DNA from: Nocardiopsis potens DSM 45234
GTDB lineage: Bacteria > Actinomycetota > Actinomycetes > Streptosporangiales > Streptosporangiaceae
Direction of reading: 5' to 3'
Assembly: GCF_000341105.1 (NCBI RefSeq)
Contig: NZ_ANBB01000014.1
Span: 1 to 64,000 of the forward strand
Length of the DNA: 64,000 nucleotides
Below are positions 21,001 through 25,430 of this stretch, one piece after another. The notes under the pieces are model-generated. The model did not search any database, was not told the origin of the DNA, and was given only the letters and a program-made list of their open reading frames with translations. The position numbers were made by a program, and so were the translations under genes. How positions within the stretch are numbered: position 1 is the stretch's first letter; the number at the start of each line of letters is the position of its first letter.

Positions 21001-24000
21001 CCGCGCGGCGAGGAGTCCGGGGAGGTCCGCCAGCGGTGCTCGGTGCGGAACCGGGCGGTGCCGGCGCTCCCGTCGGCGCCGACCACCCGCACGTCGACGG
21101 TGCGGCCGCCGGCGAAGAACCCGCCGGGGTCGCGCCGGGCCTCGCCGGTGAGCCGGTCCCGTTCGCCGTCGGCGAGCCGCCGGCCGTCGGCCTCCAGGTG
21201 GGCGGCGAGCGCGTCCGCCCAGCGCCCGGCCGGGTCGTCCGAGCCGAGGCGCACCTTGTCGTAGCCGCCCTCGCCGGGGCGGCCGGCGGTGGCCAGCGCG
21301 TCCAGCAGCGGGACGGTCCCCTCGTCGGCGGCCGGGGTCTCCCGCGCGGCCTCCTCGCCGCCGGGGTCGTCCCCGGGCGGCTCCTCCGCGTCGGCGGAGT
21401 CCTCGGGCCGCTGCCGCTCGGGCCGGTCCTGGGGGTTCTGCGAGGACTCGCCCCGGGCCGGGGGACCGCCGCCGTCCTCGGCGCCGTCCCCGGTCCGGTC
21501 GGTGGAGAGCACGGTCATCTCGTGCGACTCCGCGGATTCGGGCGCGGTGGGGTCGGTGGTGGTCGGGTCGGTATCGGCGGGATCCTTCGCCGTGCCCGTG
21601 CCCGTGCCCGTGCCCGTGCTCTGGGTCGGGGTCCGCTGCGGCTTGGGCGGTGCGGCGGCCCGGAACCGGCGCGGGGCCGGTGCGGGGCCGCCGTCCCGGG
21701 CCTCCCCCTCGGTCCGGACCGGACGCGGGGGCTCCGGGCGCCGCTGCGTCCCGCCGCCGCCCTGTTCGGCGCGGTCGAGTGCGGCGGCCAGGCGGCCGTC
21801 GGCGGTCCACCGGCGGACGGCGTCGTCGAGCCGGTCGCGCAGCCGGGGCGGCAGGTCGGCGCGGACGTCCTGGTCGGACCGGCCGCGGACGTCGCGGTCG
21901 TAGACCGCGCTGAAGAGGGCGGCCGCGTCGTCGCGGTCCTGCGCGGAGCCGTCCGGCTCCAGGGTCTGCGCGATCTCGGTGCGCACCGGGGCGGGCAGGT
22001 CGGCCAGGGGGGACGGGCCGTCCTTCGGAGGCTGGGCGTTCGGGGACCGGGCGCCGGGCTCGTCCGTCCGGCTCTCGGTGCCGGTCCGCTCGGGGGCGGA
22101 GGGCGCATCGGTGCCCTGTTCGCCCTTCCCGGACCGGTCGGAGGTGCTCTCGGCGCCGTCGGAGCCGGCGGACCGGGACGGCTGGGCGCCGGCCGGGGAG
22201 CCCGCGCCGGGGTGCTGCTTGGCGGGGGAGGGGACGCCCTGGCCGGATCCCTGGTTGGAACCTTGGGCGGACCCCTGTCCCTGCGGGCCGGCCTGGGACG
22301 GGACCGCGGCGACGGGGGTACCGGGCCCGGTCGCCTGCGCCTGCTCCGCGCCGGTGGCCTGGTCCTCGGCGGTCTCGTCCTCGGCGGCCTCGTCTCCGAC
22401 GGGCCTGTCGTCCTGGGCGGTCTCGTCTCCGGTGGAGCCGTCGTCCTGGGAGGCCTTGGCTCCGGCGGGGCCGTCGTTCTGCTCGGCCTCACCGTCCTGA
22501 GCGGGGCGCTCGGACGGAGCGGGGGTCTCGGAACCGTCGTCGGCGGCGCGGGTGGAGGGGGTGTCCTCCGAGGCGCCGGCCTGCTGCTCGGTGGACTGCT
22601 CCGAACGCCCGTCCGATCCGGCGGGGGCCGGTGCACCGTTGTGCACGTCGTCCTGCTCGGTGCTCCGGTCGGCGTCCGGGGCCGTGGCGGCCCCGTTTCC
22701 GTCCTGCTCGGCCTGCCGCGTGTTCTGAGACCCCGGGGATTCCTCTTGCGTCGGGGCGCTGCTCTGCTCCGGGGCGCCGTCCTCGTTCTTCCCCGGCGCG
22801 CTCCGGTCGCCGGCGGAGGAGCCGGAGCCCGCCTCGCCGTCCTGCCCGTCTCCCGTCGCCTTCTGGTCCGAGGAGGTCGGCACCTGCTGCGGGGGCGGGA
22901 CGGTGGCGGTGTCGTCGGCGTCGTCGGTGGTGCCGTTCCGGCCGTCCTCCTGCGAATCGTTCCGGTCGCGGCCGTTCCGCTCCTCGTCGCCGACCGCGCC
23001 GCTCTCGCCCTCGTCCTTCCCGGAGGAGCCCTGCTCCTTCTCGTCGCCGGCGGAGTCGCCCACGGAGTCGCCCACCAGGGTGGCGGCGTCGTCGTCCCTG
23101 CCGTCCCCGCCGTCATTCCCGGAGGAGCCGGAGGGGTCCGGGGTCTTCTCCCCGCCGCCGGTCGGGTCGCCGGCCAGGGTGGACGAATCGTCCCCGATGC
23201 CCTTCGGGACGTCCGGCCCGTTCGCCCCCAGGGAGAGCGCATTGAGCTTGTCGACCAGGGCCATGCCGCCCTGGGTCAGCCCCTGCTGCACCGCCCCCGA
23301 CACCGCGCCGGAGACCGCCGACAGCCAGGTGACGGAGAACGTCTTCTCATCGCTGAACAGCAGGTTGAAGAAGCCCTCGCTGAGGGTGCCCTGGGCGGCG
23401 TTGGCGATCGCCTGAGAGCTGTACTGGGAGAGCATGCTCTTCCAGGTGGAGCCGGTCGAGGCCAGGCCGTCCCGGACGCCGTCGGGCAGTCCGCGGGCGA
23501 GCGCGTCGCGCAGCCCCGGGCTCAGCCCGCCGGCCTTGCCCAGCACCTCGTCGAGCTTGCCGCCCAGCTCCTTGGAGCCCCAGTGCCGGGCGAACGCGTC
23601 GGCGTACTCCCGGCCGAGCCGGTCGGCCTCCTCGCGGCCGAGCCTGGACCCCAGCCGGTCGGCGAACGCGTCGCCCATCCGGTCCCGGAACCGCTGCGCG
23701 GCGATCGGCGTGGCCCAGCCGGCCCCGGCCTCCTTGGAGAAGGGGACGAGCAGCTGGTTCGCCTCGTCCCCCATGATCTTTCCGACGTCGTCGGCCAGGC
23801 CCTTGCCGGCCGGGCCGGTCCCGTCGAACGCCTCGTTCAGGTTCTTGGTGATGGCCGGCCCGGCGGAGTTCTTGAGCAGGTCGTCGAACTTCTTCGCCAG
23901 CGCGTTGCCGCCGAACGCGGCGGCGGTGCCGAACACCCCGTCGAGCACCGCGCCCTTGGCGGCGTCCTCGGTGAGGTCCTTGTCCCAGTGGTCCCGGTAC

Positions 24001-24569
24001 CCCTTGTCGATCTGGATGCGCTGGATCAGCGCGTCCAGGGTCAGCGCGAACATCTGGCTGATGATCATCTGCTGGACCAGCTCGGAGATGAGCCGGAACA
24101 GGACCCGCTGGATCACCGTGCGGGTGATGGCCTTGAAGACGGGGATCTTGAGCAGCGACAGGCCGAAGGTCTTCGGCGCCATGGCGATGGCCCAGGCGAT
24201 CTCGATGGTCAGCTGGATCAGCTGCCCGATGATCATCCACTTGGCGTACTGCACCTGGGTGGCCGCGTTGCTGACGTACTCCTGCAGGCCGCGCGTGGTC
24301 TCGGCGCCCTGCTGGAGGTAGCTGCGCTCACCCCCGGTGAACTGGTCCACCGAGTCGGAGAAGAAGTCCGCCGCGGTGGCGTCGAAGTTCTCCCGGACCT
24401 TGTTCTTCACGCGCAGCACGAGCTGCGGCAGCTCGTTCTCCAGCTGCTCCGCCGTCACGCCGTAGACGTCGGCCAGCGCCCACAGCCGGTCCTCGTCGGC
24501 GGTGGGCCACTCCGAGCCGGTGAGCACCATGAACAGGGTGCGCAGCTCGGAGGGAAGCTCCATCCCCAT
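6030..24569 (-). CDS. Giant WXG100-like polymorphic toxin-type protein (6179 aa) with C-terminal zincin motif
   Basis: Residues 1-420 match the helical N-terminal domain of CpnT-like 'WXG100-like domain' proteins, with hydrophobic stretches at ~111-180. Residues ~445-850 are Ser/Gly/Glu/Gln-rich spacer. Two homologous blocks follow, about 1010-3400 and 3410-5620. They share motifs such as SAFSDTDKSS/SSFSDGDKSS, LPPDLDP/LPPNLDP and RRSELQKAL/RRSGLQRAL, and each has an Ala/Glu/Arg-rich coiled coil (about 1930-2340 and 4330-4610). Residues ~5715-5950 hold HETLHGLGLRDEY, in which H5885-E5886-x-x-H5889 is a zincin metalloprotease motif. A helical ~85-residue module is present twice, at ~854-945 and ~5967-6050. 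The start lies 6 bp after the upstream WXG-type gene, so the two are probably co-translated and perhaps co-secreted. A T7SS-exported toxin is the best reading; the target is unknown. Confidence 0.85.
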   Translation of the reverse strand: MGMELPSELRTLFMVLTGSEWPTADEDRLWALADVYGVTAEQLENELPQLVLRVKNKVRENFDATAADFFSDSVDQFTGGERSYLQQGAETTRGLQEYVSNAATQVQYAKWMIIGQLIQLTIEIAWAIAMAPKTFGLSLLKIPVFKAITRTVIQRVLFRLISELVQQMIISQMFALTLDALIQRIQIDKGYRDHWDKDLTEDAAKGAVLDGVFGTAAAFGGNALAKKFDDLLKNSAGPAITKNLNEAFDGTGPAGKGLADDVGKIMGDEANQLLVPFSKEAGAGWATPIAAQRFRDRMGDAFADRLGSRLGREEADRLGREYADAFARHWGSKELGGKLDEVLGKAGGLSPGLRDALARGLPDGVRDGLASTGSTWKSMLSQYSSQAIANAAQGTLSEGFFNLLFSDEKTFSVTWLSAVSGAVSGAVQQGLTQGGMALVDKLNALSLGANGPDVPKGIGDDSSTLAGDPTGGGEKTPDPSGSSGNDGGDGRDDDAATLVGDSVGDSAGDEKEQGSSGKDEGESGAVGDEERNGRDRNDSQEDGRNGTTDDADDTATVPPPQQVPTSSDQKATGDGQDGEAGSGSSAGDRSAPGKNEDGAPEQSSAPTQEESPGSQNTRQAEQDGNGAATAPDADRSTEQDDVHNGAPAPAGSDGRSEQSTEQQAGASEDTPSTRAADDGSETPAPSERPAQDGEAEQNDGPAGAKASQDDGSTGDETAQDDRPVGDEAAEDETAEDQATGAEQAQATGPGTPVAAVPSQAGPQGQGSAQGSNQGSGQGVPSPAKQHPGAGSPAGAQPSRSAGSDGAESTSDRSGKGEQGTDAPSAPERTGTESRTDEPGARSPNAQPPKDGPSPLADLPAPVRTEIAQTLEPDGSAQDRDDAAALFSAVYDRDVRGRSDQDVRADLPPRLRDRLDDAVRRWTADGRLAAALDRAEQGGGGTQRRPEPPRPVRTEGEARDGGPAPAPRRFRAAAPPKPQRTPTQSTGTGTGTGTAKDPADTDPTTTDPTAPESAESHEMTVLSTDRTGDGAEDGGGPPARGESSQNPQDRPERQRPEDSADAEEPPGDDPGGEEAARETPAADEGTVPLLDALATAGRPGEGGYDKVRLGSDDPAGRWADALAAHLEADGRRLADGERDRLTGEARRDPGGFFAGGRTVDVRVVGADGSAGTARFRTEHRWRTSPDSSPRGNVVHENRGKSVSTGTQQSTKAFNPAMPITVVGEFGGQTGLITPKAKTSIGVRKRGMDFQSSGEHKHKRGIDADGDGASEFTADTGVREVGGPRDGGGFTVRDAVRVALPGRPRTDGGQGAAPPDRIGSEDGNGPVLTRAPRFTRTLAVQDVRGGRSRDGGGTGGERWRSLIDAESLKKAAPLLDQGEVLVREHTEVRRKRFGSEARVLRAEVHGGPVGYRRIGPAVLDGSAFSDTDKSSVSSSTTATRTNKYELSAGLGVTGTVSAPESATKVRVGGEATGGGQWSVKKTRGTEHSSERARGAKTEGPAALYEVTRRYRVVHSDGGTEEITVVSRDLLPVSDAEALKQATDGPGLDPAGQDPAGGGTRTADTTGNTAADTTADTTGEETATGEDTGAEGTGDTTGQAPREDGGSSTDTPTDPPTGTPADAPPERPGGMDLDDGRVRHLGEAVPVRLQGDDGTVRGADGDPHVLRVRERLRDMVRARFPDLVLPPGENPPPRSRWKVPWLGSDMREFNTRAIDDLAARITAEPDALIAEGISVRLLTGGLRNFLMPAPGRFKNFLINTTSKWTNTFSGDVRDGANFVRVVLTASPTDPVHQGARDGGKLTSSLGGTTGIGLGRQRGTGWYGEAALGVQGRFGTTPSGLPQHIVDGGLSYRFDREDTTPLSGTAKGGVTGGSSASGTADAWNLTLNLEVGIGDGDPARLFDSPADEPRLLVETPRTRPVPGEHSPGQDGKDTGALTEQARTRRREAEEALREAEERERLAEEAEKAAGKVRDEAGEARKEHEEQQGPERRAEREALREQAGKDAERAAAERRNARAERGNAGAEREKAAEAEQRRKEAAADLGALRSERARYEELRRQADEARAEQEQAAQRWRTASEELFAAEAAAARGEGDGPQRAADRARVQRLTDRLEALGKELHAAERRAEEAKREADAAQRRFGRAERQAGRADGEEQGPDAERRAEQAGKTDTGQQAEDAGHRTERTGKTDSDSDSASHRSRRADRRAEDRIADAERRAAEAERGAADAERRAAEAERRAEDAERRADRAEQDAADSAKKAGDAEEQAEKARARAEETAERAEQAEAAATRRNEEAREARTRSDQALERARRAREEAAEAQGRDADRRFAERRDRRIRDEGSRLLDDMPHAPVNADGNGLWGSVRRLLGQAVGFDAAARSGPALLDQPRTLTSAKSLAANGDDLHNGGLPVQAQYESALTRRGNADLLLTAERLNMRASHALLGGGIDLTYKAETEKSQGTGTSDSHLLSFGLKGQGAPDPDAANHNRLRGMFGLRWTGKSGTARTESATSTEEEQIGLSGSTVRVDGDDRLRVRGSERRRWTLALPMPWQTSRDRQEEVDARGRTENASESRHRVLDLAMRELLRGTEGLGRRLREAREAHRGLGALPEGSTRGHALNGVDVQRAVDGIKDQVRTGGYELTEQSVHDIRVALSRNHSRPAMRDLLGEGIVVQVRAKGGVRSGGASHGGWMRIRLVREPGGSGTALGPVEAGMSSTRTVTGTGEQSDSASKQNKAGVVFGLDGGGHPIGAGAPDASGNATFPENRIHVVNVQGPIPVAEFGTETAKTSAESTADNRERTVDAPGVNAETPVRLEFSLGLEGMTDRSLGTVRGRVDGVGPLKEIVPVGALEPAGPRQDGTGTEEAGGQGTGTRNTAEGTGGESGEGRETAGSTPEQGDGQGDAEKVPFELPVPEGIAHRPIADALIRAGARALGWRPAAGQDTVEAATGFLRDGRAAARADVLSAAAGEQRLRMGFPDAQRGPGAPLLDGSGPFAVPGLDVSLNVSALKNGAKIIDVSASAGSDGYVQTARREESSATRSDGATVPMSLDITGATGTGGEPRSGFNESSLFITGGAGTSGALSASSAGGKQTATSQGTEYGEAGPKATGYLVRIPLNAEVRAEDTAAEGPFGLPLRPSRTETVRTHADVWLTESQATELGLLGSDAKDAWKDTAEAQKKTADAEKALSDALDRELGLDRKAGSAEEQDARRAADLLALPPDLDPAEWSGSARDAVAAVRRHLGFTEGAADRGWGRTPEREKADREDAERRLAALTDGDRLDPGLRKALNDLVERRSELQKALGEQRRTLDDYAEKLSRARGAHGDAQDGGQSSGRSGEQSGSRNGRGGQNDRNGQSEQSEQSEESGRNGRSGLQNRPRHTGRSLGEDPQSGAKEDAGSSKQRRFPAAAPPKRVGTQSYEMTDFSSRAESSTAQQNQGGLRGRRHDLDPIPEAEENPETVQETETVQETETAHHGAEDSDASSVRSETAPPPPVDRDTRGLLDALTRAGTRDQGGFSGVHTPRSGAAAETVHTVRERMRSNGWWPTRDGLRLLQDAAEQGPRSSDRDGRLTVSVPVESADRSRRGTVDVELSRVWRAADGATGRPTTTYEDRAKHTGTASQQSRKQVNITAPATVVGKIMGKVALLDVKLKVLLAQRQRGTQYQTAAETRTKRAVDASGDAAEYTADTRIRLTLRDGDPAGGGAAREGGGTAPGQGGGGPLRDPEATVSDVRRVTLPGRLATGDGVPALPEAIGAAGGPVLRRAPRFARTLALLGPGGDRTATGLSTSDAAGSRHDLGPGERDRLERLLGPNGVKDAMARLDRGETLSLPYTQRESGRTGSKEWLNSAEIHGGPVHYRRVGPVLEGSSFSDGDKSSASAATTANRTGKFEVEAEGGVMGTVDPTPGATARVGGSLKGGHQRTVKQGRSTDHGAERNRAASAEGPSALYEVTRRYRITTTEGVSRTVETTTLDLLSAEDVAELTGPAWTDPPAGAERPSPGGLGLDRRRITDFGEAHPVGLRWGNGDLRKEPPAREQGQEQGQGRDRNGGQDRQEPGDTPARDIARRVHEMVHRARPDLVLPPGERTDDRPGGWNRLWRKRDTRLLNTMRLYSRIERAAVEADALSGEGVVIDLRPSGFTNLFRLGPGPARQVFSGLGMMSDRSSQDGANHFSVRIGADFTGGVHRGTRESGKLSSSLTGSASLGDATEHGRKAAVEGGFKAQYRHGQTPADMPWFITEFGATDRAEWGWTRSAQDGGKGGVEAGAGSSGPVDRWSYTANLNVSLAGGESRPLYRGAREGDPPPVLLVETPATREVPGEQRPVDGGGRPRTLRALRTEANRLRNGLAALIRLPARESAAAEADGAARTAAETARGLRDEADGAARLQGEARDRADRAEGRLREERRDRAEAQRGLTRAWEGIAAAQDRVTEAEGRLAQERRKAEAAPERRTPGGAAGPTGDRRAPGGRDGGAAQESGDGIRRAQDGLREAQDGLREARELFQEAQRELRDRNERVRQAEEDLAEAQGDLDGARVRREAAEDEAGRAEQRAREARDRADRAGRALRNTREEVRRAGFDGADEAEARSRTARARAEVRDAEFRAERDRRIREGGEDAGVLLDLPHANRSAHADGLLDTVQRTLGRATGYARALWSGEAVGGQLRTLTSPRSLAAESDALRRGGLPFRQQYEDAITKRSDVDGRITAEDRGISVSEALRDGGIDLTVKTESERATGSGRAFSNKADAGLKFQGSPDRGSSVYNLIRGSLGGSWTWSRSSATAESTGFTEEDKFTLAGSTAGVSRDVRFRFSADLRERWNMLVGLPFERTATQPPADGADGNGDGADADGAAGREETRYRVIDLAMKGLLRGTEGLAARLRTARGAPEGLSAPAPGTGRGLSLGGLDVDAAVRGIKEQVEAAGYRLTGQSEHDVRIALSPNDARGMRRPLLSEGLVVRVRLREKTLGGQRFSDGGWLRLRLDRGAPAAGAVESQMTSERTDTDSEERGASTAKGNKFALSTGLDGGARPLAAEPPATEGGSPQLPSDRVNTLGLKGPLPAPELGTEHTTASADSTSDNRTRTVKEPGVNTESRPRLLFTLTHEGGWNNPKAPIEGAVDDVGALKEIVPVSAMETAPQGPPAADGRGPVRPEERPAAVPLNRNAEFQNDMEDIGSWWRKLVLGRPSSGPENLPMPESIGPGAGDALAVAAALAKGWNPGEGTPSPEAAQAFLNGRRGAGVRGGMLPAAAGEQALRSLFSASQSEGGAALLNGGGDGPFAVPGLDARLFTSLRPGEGRIIDVDPDASTERSVQTLHREEKSGSHEGDMTQPVSLDGTAAFGTGTDPAQDGFAPSAVFASQSASGSAAPGGGASGSKQAATTVDTDHRGPAEKKGRYLVRMPMDALVVADSPGHRYGPFGPVRHHARAVSTETYADVWLTREEAESHGLLGGGAEAAWGGVAAAKQRAADAEKALFDAVDRHLGLDRDPRGEQGRTGAERARTAMDLLELPPNLDPSGWSPEVRDAVAALRRHLGAGPGTAGGGWNRSGEQEARDRAAAERALDLIDAEAAAGRPVFDDGVRAALRDLSDRRSGLQRALERQRRELDALGTALAGARSPGGTGSGGTGTGGTQTGGGSGHGEGTSSGIRVGAASPPGPAPANGPHPAPHGGGDTARRDDGSSPEQDGSPAAPAPEQDGSPKQGGAEQDAPEQDGAPGPRQDPDRFREAPVHEGLAGPESWAHAREGAPVARVGGNRDTSGVEAAWTEVLDDPEAGLRNPSVSVAEHGFDVRRIPLPDPAPGGPTHVRELTVRVHFGLGSGVSEKQAADAEQEYRARLEEVLNRRYRLPGSGDQLHVRVESVGPEEAPHTRVAWVHDNPDLPGRSDTAAWRLGDGPDVWLHETLHGLGLRDEYADPPQDAENERPPGALRRSPRSTAVREAGGYMDAPHGGGDGAPPKVLAGYLEEIEATADAASRYDAPARLADLPVPVLEELAGVLDPSASSARDRDDAVELFGALYDRDVRGRSDEEVRAGLPPRLRDRLDATAHRWAADGRFTRALDLARRAGMEGPLSRMPRPAPVDDPPVRAAAPPRGGSGSTGAPSEGGSGAAGGPPGADSDTSGGSGSTTAPPEGGSGTSSGSGGGPPAPGEDSVEENAGEPHGSGPAAPVPAAGAPSLAADFFSALNPQTSPPPAP

Positions 24570-24575
24570 CCCGGC

Positions 24576-24929
24576 TCACCGTCTCCTGGAGGGGCCGTCC
24601 CCGCCCATGTTCCCGATCAGCTTGTCCGACAGCCCCTTCCCGTAGTCGTCGGCATCGGCGAACTGCTTGGCGGTCTCCACGGTGCCCTCGGCGGTGTCCT
24701 GGAAGGCGTCGGCCAGCGCGGTGAAGAACCTCTCCACCCCGTACTTGGCCGGCAGGTAGTTCTCCTTGAAGGAGTCGGCGATCTCGTCGCCCTCGCCCCA
24801 CGGCCGCCCCAGCGCGTCGGCCGAGGAGGAGAAGCGGGACTTGATGTCGCGCACGTAGTCGGCGAGCTGGTACATCTCCGCGCCGTCCTTGGCGACGGCG
24901 TCGGTGTCGATGGAGATGTGGTCGGTCAA
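24576..24929 (-). CDS. WXG100-like small T7SS protein (117 aa)
   Basis: This small, largely helical, acidic protein has a WGEG motif near the middle (about residues 44-47), consistent with the helix-turn-helix hairpin of WXG100-type T7SS substrates. Its stop codon is only 6 bp from the start of the giant 6179-aa protein, whose AGGAGA ribosome site overlaps the end of this gene. That arrangement is typical of a small partner co-secreted with, or chaperoning, a large effector. Its C-terminus ends in SRRR. I infer a helical-hairpin partner of the giant protein's N-terminal domain. Confidence 0.7.
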   Translation of the reverse strand: MTDHISIDTDAVAKDGAEMYQLADYVRDIKSRFSSSADALGRPWGEGDEIADSFKENYLPAKYGVERFFTALADAFQDTAEGTVETAKQFADADDYGKGLSDKLIGNMGGDGPSRRR

Positions 24930-24950
24930 CGGGTCTCCTCTCCGAGGGGC

Positions 24951-24995
24951 GGCGGTCCCGGCCCCGGCCGGACGGGGGCCGGGGCCGGGACCGCC
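24951..24995 (-). terminator. Perfect 19-bp hairpin inside the T7SS operon
   Basis: The arms at 24951-24969 and 24977-24995 are exact complements, with a 7-base loop. On the YbaB side, 24997-25030 carries three tandem copies of the 10-mer GGGGGCGGAC. The structure sits in the 102-bp gap after the YbaB-like gene and before the WXG-type/giant gene pair. It is strong enough to terminate or attenuate transcription or to protect a processed mRNA 3' end. No T-tract follows it. Confidence 0.55.
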
Positions 24996-25031
24996 CGGGG
25001 GCGGACGGGGGCGGACGGGGGCGGACGGGGG

Positions 25032-25430
25032 TCAGGGCCTGGGCGGGCCGGGGAAGTCGAGGCCCAGCTCGGCGAGGAACGCCGACGGGTCGCCGCCGCG
25101 GATCACCTCGGCGCGCGACTCGGGGGTCCCCGGGGCCACCGGGCCGAGGGCGTCGGCGACCCGCTGCTCCATCTCGGCGCGGGCCCGCCCGATCACGTCC
25201 AGCACCGCGGCGGACAGCTCGGCCGGGGCCATGGTCCGGTACTTGGAGGTGTGGAACCGCAGCTCATCGATCTCGCCTCTGGCGTTCACCTTCGCGCTGA
25301 CCATCCGGTCCTTGGACACGGCCTCTGCGGTGGCCGACTCCAGGCTTGCGCTTGCCTCCGAGAGGCTGCGCTGCGTCTCCCGAAGCCGTTCGAGTTCCCG
25401 AGCCATCTGCTCCGGCAGGGACATGTCCAA
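25032..25430 (-). CDS. YbaB/EbfC-family protein in T7SS locus
   Basis: The protein (about 130 aa) has the YbaB/EbfC layout: an N-terminal amphipathic coiled coil, a central short beta region around VSAKVNARGEIDELRF, and a C-terminal helix. YbaB proteins are dimeric nucleoid-associated DNA binders, but YbaB-like proteins are also frequent in actinobacterial T7SS loci, where the role is unclear. The start may be TTG at 25430 (GGGAG nine bases upstream) or ATG at 25424. The first 167 bases overlap the 3' end of the preceding 877-aa gene in another frame. It is followed by a 19-bp hairpin. Confidence 0.75.
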   Translation of the reverse strand: MDMSLPEQMARELERLRETQRSLSEASASLESATAEAVSKDRMVSAKVNARGEIDELRFHTSKYRTMAPAELSAAVLDVIGRARAEMEQRVADALGPVAPGTPESRAEVIRGGDPSAFLAELGLDFPGPPRP

